Shown: positions 26,849 to 34,692, numbered from the stretch's first letter. The stretch: 64,000 nt of DNA from Chloroflexota bacterium (GCA_026708115.1 JAPOVL010000047.1:1-64000), one strand, 5' to 3'. The notes: generated by a model from the sequence alone, not told the origin. A program made the numbers and translations.

Positions 26849-27286
26849 ATGACTAACCAGCGACAAATTAATACAGGTTTTCGGCTTTGGCTCATTCTGC
26901 TTGGCATTGCGCTATTCCTCTGGTTGGGCAAGGAAGACAATGATGTCCTGGCGGTCACGGCACTTGGATTGATGCTAGCCGGCACCGCCGTCTGGCGGCT
27001 CATTTTCCTGCAACGCCGCATTGATGTCACAGCAATTGGAAAGTTCGCCCTGCAGCGTGGCATACTCGCCGGGACATGTTTTGGCGCCCTTTCAAGCTTC
27101 TTCGCAGCTTTGCTCATGCTTCTGAAGGATGTGCGACATGGCCATATCTTTCCAGATTATCCGCCGGAACTGATTATCGCGACGCTGGAGCGGCTGCCGG
27201 CCTGGTCCTTGGCGGGTGGATTGATCGGGCTTGGATTGAGCCTGCTCTTCAGAGTGTACGTTGGCGCCCGGGGACACAAACAGTAG
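26849..27286 (+). CDS. Hypothetical small membrane protein
   Basis: I do not recognise this 145-residue protein. It has four hydrophobic segments: GFRLWLILLGIALFLWLG, AVTALGLMLAGTAVW, LAGTCFGALSSFFAALLML and a C-terminal SLAGGLIGLGLSLLFRVYV. Basic loops lie between them. There are no Cys pairs or catalytic motifs. It follows the cytoplasmic GH13 gene by 73 bases on the same strand. Confidence 0.65.
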   Translation: MTNQRQINTGFRLWLILLGIALFLWLGKEDNDVLAVTALGLMLAGTAVWRLIFLQRRIDVTAIGKFALQRGILAGTCFGALSSFFAALLMLLKDVRHGHIFPDYPPELIIATLERLPAWSLAGGLIGLGLSLLFRVYVGARGHKQ

Positions 27287-27428
27287 CTGCCCCTGCCCTC
27301 TGCCGCGCTGGGATCCACCGTCTCTAGACACTTCGCGAATTACGGCATCTTTCACGAGGACGGGCAAACTCAAAACAAGACCTATTGTTCGCTTTAAGCT
27401 ACAATGGTGACATCAATCTTAGACTGAT

Positions 27429-27525
27429 CCGCTCGGCGCGCAAGCGGCGAATGGGTCTCGGGAATGTCGCGCTCAGACAAGATAACGAGCCCTCTCCTTG
27501 CATGAGGAATGCGGTTTATCAAATA
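27429..27525 (+). repeat. Repeat family A, degenerate copy A3
   Basis: The interval before glpK carries CCGCTCGGCGCGCAAGCGGCGAA, GGAATGTCGCGCTCAGACAAGAT, and a decayed hairpin ending ATGCGGTTTATCAAATAAG. It ends 22 bases before the glpK start, so glpK's leader overlaps or abuts the repeat. Confidence 0.6.
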
Positions 27526-27547
27526 AGAGTAAGGGTCATGCACGCTT

Positions 27548-29032
27548 ATGGCAGAATTCATCCTTTCGCTAGACCAAGGCACCACCTCCTCGCGCGCGAT
27601 CGTATTCGATCGCGACGGCAACAGCGTCCGCAGCGCGCAGCAGGAGTTCAGGCAGATTTATCCCAGACCGGGCTGGGTGGAGCACGACGCGAACGAAATA
27701 TGGGCGTCACAACTCAAAGTGGCGCAAGATGTCGCCGACGATCCAGAGTCGATAGCCGCGATCGGCATCACCAATCAGCGTGAGACAACGATAATCTGGG
27801 ACAGGCAAACAGGAGAGCCGATTCATAACGCCATAGTCTGGCAAGATCGCCGTACCGCCGCGTTTTGCGATGAGTTAAAGGCTGAGGGATTCGACCGGAC
27901 CATTCTGCAACAGACCGGTTTGGTCACAGATGCCTATTTTTCCGGAACCAAAGTCAAGTGGCTGTTGGACAATGTCGCAGGCGCGCGAGACCGCGCGGCC
28001 GCCGGTGAATTGGCATTTGGCACCGTCGACAGCTTTCTGGTTTGGAGGCTGACAGGTGGACGCGCGCATATCACGGACGTCAGCAACGCAGCCAGAACGA
28101 TGCTTTATGATATTCAGACCGGAGATTGGTCGCATGCCATCTTGGATCGGCTGGATATCCCTCGCGCCCTCTTGCCAGAAGTGCGACCCAGCAGCCAGGT
28201 CTACGGCGAGACCGATGCCAGATGGTTTGGCAAAGCGATTGAGATTGCCGGCATGGCCGGTGATCAGCAGGCCGCGACCTTCGGCCAGGCAGCCTATGAC
28301 GCGGGCATGGCCAAGAATACGTACGGTACCGGCTGCTTCATGTTGATGAATACCGGCGCGCATCCACAGCGATCTTCCAACAATCTGCTGAGTACCATCG
28401 CCTGGCAAGTTGCTGATCAACCAACACAGTATGCGCTGGAGGGAAGCATATTTGTCGCGGGGGCGGCGGTTCAGTGGCTGCGGGACGAGATGAGCTTGAT
28501 CGGCTCTGCCGCGGAAAGCGAGGCCATCGCAACGAGCATCGACTCTAGCGACGGCGTTTACATGGTGCCAGCATTTGTCGGCCTGGGCGCGCCCTATTGG
28601 GACCAATACGCGCGCGGCGCAATCGTCGGTTTAACGCGTGGAAGCGGTAGAGCTCATATCGTGCGCGCAACATTGGAGTCCATAGCCTATCAAACGCGCG
28701 ATGTCGTCGCAGCTATGTCGGCTGACTCGGGCCTGGCGTTGGAAGCGCTGCGCGTCGATGGCGGCGCAGTCGCCAACAACTTCTTGATGCAGTTCCAGGC
28801 CGATATTCTTGGCGTCCCGGTGGAGCGCCCGCGCGTTACCGAAACTACGGCGCTCGGCGCCGCTTACCTGGCGGGCTTGGCGACTGGAATTTGGAAATCG
28901 CAAGACAAGATCGCAACGCAATGGCAATTGGAAAGGACCTTTGAACCACAGATGTCCGCCGACCAACGCGACGCGCTCTATGCCAGATGGCAAGCCGCTG
29001 TGGAGAGAGCCCGAGCATGGGCGGATGGTTAA
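27548..29032 (+). CDS. glpK: Glycerol kinase
   Basis: The 494-residue FGGY-family kinase phosphorylates glycerol to glycerol 3-phosphate. It has the N-terminal phosphate loop LSLDQGTTSSRAIVFD, TNQRETTIIWDRQTG, the NTYGTGCFMLMNTG segment, and the C-terminal FGGY signature region GGAVANNFLMQFQADILGVPVERP. The length is normal. No clear ribosome binding site precedes the ATG, and the repeat copy A3 sits directly upstream. No glpF or glpD is nearby; the next genes are peptide-type permeases. Confidence 0.95.
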   Translation: MAEFILSLDQGTTSSRAIVFDRDGNSVRSAQQEFRQIYPRPGWVEHDANEIWASQLKVAQDVADDPESIAAIGITNQRETTIIWDRQTGEPIHNAIVWQDRRTAAFCDELKAEGFDRTILQQTGLVTDAYFSGTKVKWLLDNVAGARDRAAAGELAFGTVDSFLVWRLTGGRAHITDVSNAARTMLYDIQTGDWSHAILDRLDIPRALLPEVRPSSQVYGETDARWFGKAIEIAGMAGDQQAATFGQAAYDAGMAKNTYGTGCFMLMNTGAHPQRSSNNLLSTIAWQVADQPTQYALEGSIFVAGAAVQWLRDEMSLIGSAAESEAIATSIDSSDGVYMVPAFVGLGAPYWDQYARGAIVGLTRGSGRAHIVRATLESIAYQTRDVVAAMSADSGLALEALRVDGGAVANNFLMQFQADILGVPVERPRVTETTALGAAYLAGLATGIWKSQDKIATQWQLERTFEPQMSADQRDALYARWQAAVERARAWADG

Positions 29033-29101
29033 GCCAGTCATGATCGTCGACATAGTCCGAGTGTTCATGAGCAGTCCCGCTGCGCCAGGTGGATAGGCCT
29101 T

Positions 29102-30178
29102 ATGCTGACTTTTGTCTTGAAGCGCTTGACATTTTCCATCCCCGTGCTGCTGGGCATCCTGGTGGTCACATTTATATTGGCGCGCGCCATTCCCGGTGAT
29201 CCATGCATAGCGGTGCTGGGTGAACGCGCCTCGAAGGAAGTCTGCGAGTCATTCTTCCGGCGCAACGGACTGGATCAACCGCTGCCGATCCAGTTTCTCG
29301 TGTACCTGCGCAATTTTTCGCAGGGCGACCTCGGTGATTCGATGCGCTTTCATCGGCCGGTCATGGAGCTCTTGGTCGAACGCTTGCCGACTACCGTGGA
29401 GTTGGGCTTGTCTGCGTTGCTCTTCGCCATCATTGTCGGCGTGCCGCTTGGCGTCCTGAGCGCCTATCGACACAAATCAGTCCTGGATGTTGGCACGATG
29501 GTGGGCGCCAATATCGGCGTATCAATGCCGGTATTTTGGCTGGGGCTCATGCTGGCCTATCTATTCGCCGTATTGCTCAAAGATACACCCTTGGCGCTGC
29601 CGCCCTCGGGCCGTTTGACACCGGGCGCCAATCCCTTGCCATTTTACGAGTATATGGGATGGGTGGCGGAGGGCGAGGAAGCGGCGGGCATTCTGATATT
29701 TCTATCGCGCATCAATACGCTTAATGCCGTGCTGACGCTCAATGGCGAGCTATTTGTGGATGCCATCCGCCACTTGATTCTGCCCGCTGTCGCGGTCGGC
29801 ACGATTCCCTTGGCCATCATCGCGCGCATGAGCCGTTCCAGCGTCCTGGAAGTGCTCAACCAAGACTATGTGCGAACAGCGCGCGCCAAGGGCCTGCGGG
29901 AACGCAGCGTCGTTGGCAAACACGCCCTGAAGAACGCCATGCTACCGGTCATCACTGTGATCGGCTTGAATTTTGGTCTGGTGATCAGCGGGGCGGTACT
30001 CACCGAGACAATCTTCAGCTTGACCGGCGTGGGGCGCACGCTTGTCGACAGCATCACTTCGCGGGATTACACACTCGTGCAAGGCTTCACCGTCGTCATT
30101 GCGGCTGGATTCGTCATCATCAACATGGTGGTAGACATCGCGTATGGCTATTTGGATCCGCGCATCCGCTTCAACTGA
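29102..30178 (+). CDS. ABC transporter permease, DppB/OppB type
   Basis: The 358-residue membrane protein has the DppB N-terminus (LKRLTFSIPVLLGILVVTFIL), an extended periplasmic loop, and the BPD permease domain with the coupling helix DYVRTARAKGLRERSVVGKHALKNA. It should form the channel for peptides or related solutes with the DppC-type protein encoded 23 bases downstream. No ATPase genes are in this cluster. An unusual substrate-binding protein is encoded convergently just beyond the pair. Confidence 0.93.
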   Translation: MLTFVLKRLTFSIPVLLGILVVTFILARAIPGDPCIAVLGERASKEVCESFFRRNGLDQPLPIQFLVYLRNFSQGDLGDSMRFHRPVMELLVERLPTTVELGLSALLFAIIVGVPLGVLSAYRHKSVLDVGTMVGANIGVSMPVFWLGLMLAYLFAVLLKDTPLALPPSGRLTPGANPLPFYEYMGWVAEGEEAAGILIFLSRINTLNAVLTLNGELFVDAIRHLILPAVAVGTIPLAIIARMSRSSVLEVLNQDYVRTARAKGLRERSVVGKHALKNAMLPVITVIGLNFGLVISGAVLTETIFSLTGVGRTLVDSITSRDYTLVQGFTVVIAAGFVIINMVVDIAYGYLDPRIRFN

Positions 30179-30201
30179 TCACTATTCGCAGGGCGAATTA
30201 T

Positions 30202-31140
30202 ATGGCAAACGCCGAACCTGCCAGCCTAACGCCGACCGACCGCTATCGCTCGTCCAATTTGTGGCTGGAAGCGCTGCGGAACTTGTTTCGCAATCCCTCA
30301 GCGATTCTGGGCATGGGCATCATCGGCCTGCTGGTATTGACGGCTATCTCAGCGCCGATTATCGCCACGCATGATCCGATCAAGACCATGATCGGCGTCC
30401 CGGGCGAGACCGGTCGCCTACCAAGCAAGCCACCCTGCATTCCCTTGTTCGGCTGTGAAGAACCTATGCACATCCTGGGGCTAGACCTGAATGCGCGCGA
30501 TTTATTCAGTCGCGTCATTTACGGTACGCGCACGTCTCTGTCGGTCGGGATCATCACGATCAGCCTGTCGATCATCGCGGGAACGGCCCTGGGCATCACC
30601 GCCGGATTCCTGGGCGGCAGAGTTGACAATGTGATCATGCGTTTGATGGACGTGGTCCTGGCTTTTCCCGCATTGCTGCTGGCGATATCGATCGTGACGA
30701 TCCTGGGACCGGGCTTGACCAACGCCCTGCTGGGCATCACGATCACCTTCATTCCGCAATACGCCCGGCTTTCGCGCGCCAGCGTGCTGTCGATCAAGGA
30801 ACAGGAATTTGTGATCGCCGAACAAGCGCTGGGCGCGAGCCCGGTTCGCATCGTTCTGGGGCACATCCTGCCCAATTCGATCACGCCCATCGTTGTACAG
30901 GGTACGCTGGGAGTCGGCACCGCCATCCTGGACGCGGCGGCGCTGTCCTTCCTCGGCTTGGGGGCGCAGCCGCCGACGCCGGAGTGGGGACAGATCCTGA
31001 GCGAATCCCGCAACTATCTGTTTACATCGCCGCATCTGGTTTTCTTCCCGGGCATCGCCATCATGATCACTGTGCTGGGCTTCAATTTGCTCGGCGACGG
31101 CATGCGCGACGCGCTGGATCCGCGCCTGAACCGAAACTAG
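30202..31140 (+). CDS. ABC transporter permease, DppC/OppC type
   Basis: The 312-residue protein has the OppC N-terminal region (SSNLWLEALRNLFRNPSAIL), a periplasmic insertion containing CIPLFGCEEPMH, and the BPD permease domain with QEFVIAEQALGASPVRIVLGHILPN as the ATPase-coupling motif, ending LLGDGMRDALDPRL. It pairs with the upstream DppB-type permease. The two cysteines flanking PLFG in the loop are probably extracytoplasmic. Confidence 0.93.
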   Translation: MANAEPASLTPTDRYRSSNLWLEALRNLFRNPSAILGMGIIGLLVLTAISAPIIATHDPIKTMIGVPGETGRLPSKPPCIPLFGCEEPMHILGLDLNARDLFSRVIYGTRTSLSVGIITISLSIIAGTALGITAGFLGGRVDNVIMRLMDVVLAFPALLLAISIVTILGPGLTNALLGITITFIPQYARLSRASVLSIKEQEFVIAEQALGASPVRIVLGHILPNSITPIVVQGTLGVGTAILDAAALSFLGLGAQPPTPEWGQILSESRNYLFTSPHLVFFPGIAIMITVLGFNLLGDGMRDALDPRLNRN

Positions 31141-31163
31141 GCCTGCCACGACTTTCAGAAAAG

Positions 31164-31194
31164 AAAAGCGCCGGACACAATGCCCGGCACTTTT
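31164..31194. terminator. Bidirectional intrinsic terminator
   Basis: AAAAGCGCCGG pairs with CCGGCACTTTT with one C/A mismatch. T-runs occur on both strands, so it can end both the permease operon and the convergent substrate-binding protein transcript. Confidence 0.8.
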
Positions 31195-31222
31195 CTCACA
31201 CTTCGGTTGCAGTCACATGCGT

Positions 31223-32905
31223 CTAGCACTGATCGGCATTGATGAACTGCTGGAAGATGGAGAGATAGATTGCGAATCCCTGCCCGGTTCCGGTGTGATT
31301 GGGGCTGGCGCAATCGGCGGAGGCGTGCCAACTGGCGACGACATCATTCGCGTCCAAGCTGGAGCCGTCGTGGAATACGACACCTTGGCGGAGATGGAAG
31401 GTCCAGACTCTGCCATCGTCCGATATATCCCAGCTTTCCGCCAGACCCGGTATCACGTCTACGCCACCCTTCTGGAAGTCCAGCAGGGATTCGTGGACCT
31501 GGTGGCAAGCGCGGAAGGTCTCGCCATCCCAGGTATCGTTGCAGTAGAGCGAGATCGGCTCGGCATTCTGCATGTAAATGACATTGTCGTCGTCGGGATC
31601 TTCAATGCGCGAGAATTCTTCTGTGCCGTCAAGCACGCCCGGATGCACGCCAATCATACGCGCTTGCCAAACGTCTGCGGTGCCGGCATGGCCAAAAGGC
31701 ACCCAGGGCACAACTTCCGCCATAGCATGCGCGACTTGAGTAAAGAGTTCCATCCGCTTATCGGGATCCAGCTCCTGGCCGGCGGCGATCAAGGGTTCAT
31801 AAACTTCCGGATATGGATCGCCCATCATGGCGTAGTTGGGCCCGTGGCAGCAGGTCAGGAAATTGGAGGCGTCCGGGAAGTCGGCATGCCAGCCGAGGAT
31901 GTAGAGCGGCTCGTTGCCGGCGAGCGCCGAGGCGATGAAGGCGCCCGACTCGACCACCTGGACATCGGCGATGACGCCGATCTCCGCCAACTGCGCCTGC
32001 ACATCGTTGGCGATGATGCCCGGATTCGGCAAATAGCCACGAACGACATCGCGCCAGGTCAAGGTCAATGGGCGGGATTCGCCCGTTCGGCTATCGACCA
32101 CGCTATCCAGCGGCAGCGTCAAACCGAGATCGGCGGCCGCCTCTTGCAACAGCGCCACGGCCGCCTCCTGATCGAAGCCGGGAACGCCGCTTTCCCCGAC
32201 GTGACCAAAGACTGCGGGTGGCACAAAGTCCGGCGTCAAAGGCGAGCCGGGCGGGAAGAAGTTGTCGACGATGCGCTGACGATTGATGCCCATGGCGATG
32301 GCTTTGCGGACGCGCACATCGTTGAGCGGCTCGTAAAAATTGCTCATGGCAACATAGACGCCGGTCAAGGGCGGAATTTCGATCAGATTGAAATTGGGAT
32401 CGGCGCCGAAGACGGGGATATCGTCAGGGTTGGCAAACTTCATGCCGTCGATGGTGCCGGCGCGCAGCTCTGTCGCCCGCGCGGCCGCTTCGGAATTCCA
32501 GCGCAGGATAACCGTCTTTTCGATGGACGGTTCGCCCCAATAGTCGTCAAAGCGTTCGAAGACCATCTCGTTGCCTTGGTCCCAATTCACGAGGCGCAGC
32601 GGACCTGTTCCGATTGGGGTCGTCAGCAGATCACCTTCGCCGCCTGTCGCATCCAGATATTCGCTGGGATGAACTGACAAGCCCAGACTTGCCATTTCCT
32701 GGTCAAAGATGGCATCGGGATTGCAGAGGGTGACGACTACCGTATGCGAATCGACAGCCTCCACCGATTTAAGGTTGCCGCCGTAGTCGCAATCCGCAGC
32801 CGCGAAGCTCAACATGTCCTGCGCCTGAGCCGCAGGCGCAATGATGAACAGCGCCATGACCAGCAGGACCCCAAAGAGCGTTGCCAAGCGAACGTGCTTT
32901 TTCAT
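31223..32905 (-). CDS. Circularly permuted extracellular solute-binding protein family 5
   Basis: The 560-residue secreted protein has a signal peptide (hydrophobic 8-25, cut near AQA-QD at 28/29) and all the landmarks of SBP family 5, but in rotated order. Residues 47-60 (SVEAVDSHTVVVTL), 97-108 (PIGTGPLRLVNW), 195-205 (NDVRVRKAIAM) and 290-310 are the usual middle and C-terminal parts. After the usual C-terminal end (about 418-436) comes a short acidic PDDD linker. Residues 441-560 are then the normal N-terminal segment: QNAEP, VIPGLAESW (about 485-493), FHDGSSLDANDVV. Bases upstream of the start do not encode a second copy of that segment. The type I signal peptide has no lipobox. Cysteines are frequent, and Cys560 is the last residue. 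It probably serves the adjacent DppBC permeases. Confidence 0.88.
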   Translation of the reverse strand: MKKHVRLATLFGVLLVMALFIIAPAAQAQDMLSFAAADCDYGGNLKSVEAVDSHTVVVTLCNPDAIFDQEMASLGLSVHPSEYLDATGGEGDLLTTPIGTGPLRLVNWDQGNEMVFERFDDYWGEPSIEKTVILRWNSEAAARATELRAGTIDGMKFANPDDIPVFGADPNFNLIEIPPLTGVYVAMSNFYEPLNDVRVRKAIAMGINRQRIVDNFFPPGSPLTPDFVPPAVFGHVGESGVPGFDQEAAVALLQEAAADLGLTLPLDSVVDSRTGESRPLTLTWRDVVRGYLPNPGIIANDVQAQLAEIGVIADVQVVESGAFIASALAGNEPLYILGWHADFPDASNFLTCCHGPNYAMMGDPYPEVYEPLIAAGQELDPDKRMELFTQVAHAMAEVVPWVPFGHAGTADVWQARMIGVHPGVLDGTEEFSRIEDPDDDNVIYMQNAEPISLYCNDTWDGETFRACHQVHESLLDFQKGGVDVIPGLAESWDISDDGRVWTFHLRQGVVFHDGSSLDANDVVASWHASADCASPNHTGTGQGFAIYLSIFQQFINADQC

Positions 32906-32974
32906 CTATATTCCTCCGTATATTCTCGATTCGAATAAGATCGCAACTGCCTAGCCCAAAGGCAGGCAGTACTT

Positions 32975-33003
32975 ATTGTAGACTATCCGCTGCGGATAAC
33001 CAA
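32975..33003 (-). promoter_or_regulatory. Promoter with palindromic operator for the binding protein
   Basis: On the minus strand TTGGTT (33003-32998) and TACAAT (32980-32975) are separated by 17 bases. The spacer contains the perfect 15-base palindrome TATCCGCTGCGGATA (32984-32998). A dyad between -35 and -10 is a classic repressor position. The start ATG has ACGGAGG upstream. Confidence 0.5.
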
Positions 33004-33020
33004 ACAGTTCTCATCCCGGG

Positions 33021-33088
33021 ACAGGGCAATCGCATCAAAATGAACATGCGCTGCAATGAACAGGATAGCAACTTGAATGAAGCCACAG
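33021..33088 (+). repeat. Repeat family C, copy C1
   Basis: The copy reads ACAGGGCAATCGCATCAAAA, TGAACATGCGCTGCAATGAA, then CAGGATAGCAACTTGAATGA and AGCCACAGG. It matches copy C3 over its full length and runs directly into a partial family A start (GCGCTCGGCGGCGGCGGAT). Confidence 0.7.
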
Positions 33089-33159
33089 GCGCTCGGCGGC
33101 GGCGGATCTGGGCGGGCGCATCCGGCGCGCGCTGTGGCGTTTTGTACAGAAACGGTGTC

Positions 33160-33201
33160 CATAAGATGTCCATAAAATGCCATAAGATACCCATAAAATG
33201 C
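33160..33201 (+). repeat. Two-unit 21-base tandem repeat
   Basis: CATAAGATGTCCATAAAATGC is followed directly by CATAAGATACCCATAAAATGC; 19 of 21 positions agree. The unit has an internal near-repeat of CATAA(G/A)ATG. Downstream (33219-33228) is the palindrome GTATCGATAC. Confidence 0.7.
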
Positions 33202-33299
33202 GGCGTTTTTGGTAAGTGTATCGATACAGTATGTATACGGGGGAGGGGGGTACCCCTTGGCCGGATTTGGCGGGCAGAGTACTTGTTTTTCTTCGCCAC

Positions 33300-33386
33300 A
33301 GCCGCTCGGCGGCAGCGAATTTGGGCTACCGCGCTCACACAAAATAACAAAGTGCTCGGCTACCGCAGATCGCGGTTTATTAAAAA
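33300..33386 (+). repeat. Repeat family A, variant copy A4
   Basis: This copy begins AGCCGCTCGGCGGCAGCGAA, continues TTTGGGCTACCGCGCTCACA and CAAAATAACAAAG, then switches to GCTCGGCTACCGCAGATCGCGGTTTATT instead of the usual hairpin. The same alternative end occurs at 19216-19250. Confidence 0.7.
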
Positions 33387-33389
33387 AGC

Positions 33390-33414
33390 GGGCGAGCCAA
33401 TGGCTCGCCCCTAC
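33390..33414 (+). repeat. Repeat family B palindrome, copy B1
   Basis: GGGCGAGCCA-A-TGGCTCGCCC followed by CTAC. This is the GAGCC variant of the dispersed GGGCGA...TCGCCCCTAC palindrome. Confidence 0.75.
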
Positions 33415-33475
33415 AGGGTCCTTGAAAACGGTGTAGGGAATTTTTTGTGGCGGTGCGGTCATTTTAGGTGTTTTC

Positions 33476-33652
33476 GTAGGCCGTTGGGCGAAGGGGATGA
33501 GGTTGTGGCCAGCGCATTGCGCGTCGAAGCAGGCCCGGGCGGCGGCGCGGGTCTTGGCCAGGATGAGATTGCGCCAGATATGGGCGGGCAGACGGGCGGC
33601 TCCGGCGAGAAGGACGAAGGTCGAGCCCGGCGCCGCGCAGCTGGTCGGGATT
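33476..33652 (-). pseudogene. Degenerate terminase large subunit-like fragment
   Basis: On the minus strand, starting at the stop of the HTH gene, a frame reads NPDQLRGAGLDL. After a one-base frame change another reads FVLLAGAARLPAHIWRNLIL and later AGHNLIPF. Together these resemble the phage terminase large-subunit segment LRG-x-GLD-VVLDEAA-x-xIW followed by the STP-x-G-x-NWF region. The acidic Walker B residues are lost and the frame is broken, so it can only be a remnant. The similarity is my reading of motifs, without a search. Confidence 0.4.
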
Positions 33653-34370
33653 ATTTGCGCTTCTTACGCCGTTTACGCCGTTTTCTGGCAGTTTGACGCG
33701 GCATTACCTTGGGACGTCTTTTAGGTTTTTGGGGGCCTTCACCAGATCGCACATGATCTAGCCAGGCATCAGATAGCTCGGTTCCAGCGGGTCGCTCAGG
33801 GCTGTTCGGCGGCGGCGCTTCTGTTTCGGGCGCGCCGCCCTCAGGATCTTGATCAAGCCCCATTCCCGCTATGTTATCCGGCGCCGCCCGTTGTTCAGAA
33901 CTTGGAATCGGGTCGGGCTGCGGCGGATTGGCATCTGCCGGGGGCGGGTCAGCACCCGGTTCATCTTCGTAGACATAGCGGATGCGGTTGGGCTGTTCGG
34001 CATCGCTTTCGAGATCTGGCGGCAGGTCTTCGAAGGACTTCTCCAGTCTGGCAGCTTGATTGAGCAGGGTTGACAGGACGTAGGTGAGTTGGCTGAGGGT
34101 GTGGTCGCCGAGGTCGCCGGTCATCAATTTCTCCATGGTGTCGAGTGAGAATACCAAGAACTTGTTGAGGAGTTTGAATTTGATGTTGGCGAAGTGGTGG
34201 TATTGGCGGTCGTAGTATTGGAGACGGAGTTGTTGCTCGTCAAGTAGCCAGCCGCGCATGGTTCTGATGGGAATGCCGAGCCGGGAATTGACCAGTTTCA
34301 AGTCGCCGTCGTGCAGGTTGAGCAGGTTGAGGGCTTCGATTTTGGTATCGAGGGTGTGGGTTGCTGGCAT
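33651..34370 (-). CDS. HTH-containing protein with Pro-rich and polybasic tail, terminase small subunit-like
   Basis: The 239-residue product starts at MPATHTLDTKIEAL, with AAAGGAGG and a strong promoter upstream. Residues 1-40 read like a helix-turn-helix (KIEALNLLN, LKLVNSRLGIPIRTMRGWLLDE). A helical middle (about 45-115) follows, then a Pro/Glu/Ala-rich low-complexity linker (about 125-205) and a strongly basic end (RKRRKRRKK). The organisation recalls phage terminase small subunits, and a terminase large-subunit remnant lies directly downstream. The polybasic tail is unusual. Function is not established. Confidence 0.6.
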   Translation of the reverse strand: MPATHTLDTKIEALNLLNLHDGDLKLVNSRLGIPIRTMRGWLLDEQQLRLQYYDRQYHHFANIKFKLLNKFLVFSLDTMEKLMTGDLGDHTLSQLTYVLSTLLNQAARLEKSFEDLPPDLESDAEQPNRIRYVYEDEPGADPPPADANPPQPDPIPSSEQRAAPDNIAGMGLDQDPEGGAPETEAPPPNSPERPAGTELSDAWLDHVRSGEGPQKPKRRPKVMPRQTARKRRKRRKKRK

Positions 34371-34405
34371 GGTCTGTGTCCTCCTTTTGTTTGCGTTGTG
34401 AGGGC

Positions 34406-34435
34406 AGTATAGCACATTTGTTCTATGCAAGTCAA
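34406..34435 (-). promoter_or_regulatory. Strong sigma70-like promoter for the HTH gene
   Basis: Read on the minus strand, TTGACT (34435-34430) and TATACT (34411-34406) are 18 bases apart, each one mismatch from consensus. The HTH gene starts about 36 bases downstream with an AGGAGG site. Confidence 0.65.
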
Positions 34436-34452
34436 GGCTATTTGGGTTTTTT

Positions 34453-34522
34453 GGCCCTCACCCCAAACCCCTTGCCCCCCTCGGTCCCCCCGCTAAGCGG
34501 GGGGCGGAAATCCCACAAGGGG
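34453..34522 (+). repeat. Repeat family D, copy D2
   Basis: A C-rich stretch beginning CCCTCACCCCAAACCCCTTG leads to the hairpin CCCCCCGC-TAA-GCGGGGGG (about 34485-34504) and CCCACAAGGGG. It is a variant of the copy near 45331. Confidence 0.6.
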
Positions 34523-34609
34523 TGCGCGTAGGGCGCGTAGACACTGCCCGCCGACAGAGCGGTTCGTTCGCCCTTACAGTTTTCGATGTGAATGTAGGTG
34601 GTGTGTTTC

Positions 34610-34667
34610 GGGCGACCCGCCGGGTCGCCCCTACCGACGACTATTATTTTGGAGTTGCACGACTTAC
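34610..34667 (+). repeat. Repeat family B palindrome plus 28-base module, copy B2
   Basis: GGGCGACCCG-C-CGGGTCGCCC and CTAC are followed by CGACGACTATTATTTTGG and AGTTGCACGACTTA. The same palindrome and trailing module recur at 42529 with only a few changes. Confidence 0.8.
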
Positions 34668-34692
34668 ATGGATTTACTGAGGAGTGTGTTTC

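Larger units (their letters stand above)
32906..33475. other. Gene-poor interval rich in repeats
   Basis: Between the binding-protein start and the terminase-like remnant I find no credible gene. The interval holds the binding-protein promoter, repeat C1, a two-unit 21-base tandem repeat, repeat A4 and palindrome B1. Open frames here on either strand have no family resemblance and run through repeats. Confidence 0.6.

Noticed and set aside
31217..32677. A 486-codon open frame on the plus strand opposite the binding-protein gene
   Set aside because: Its translation has no recognisable motif, while the minus strand encodes clear SBP family 5 segments. It is a frame-shadow of the GC-rich gene.
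31223..32905. Binding protein as a mere truncation or fusion of two gene pieces
   Set aside because: Every canonical segment is present exactly once in one uninterrupted frame with a signal peptide, so rotation is the simpler description.
33160..33201. Possible CRISPR or iteron array
   Set aside because: There are only two adjacent 21-base units with no spacers and no further copies; no cas or replication genes are near.
32881..33696. A long plus-strand open frame through the repeat-rich gap
   Set aside because: It runs through repeats C1, the tandem repeat, A4 and B1, has no family resemblance and no ribosome binding site.
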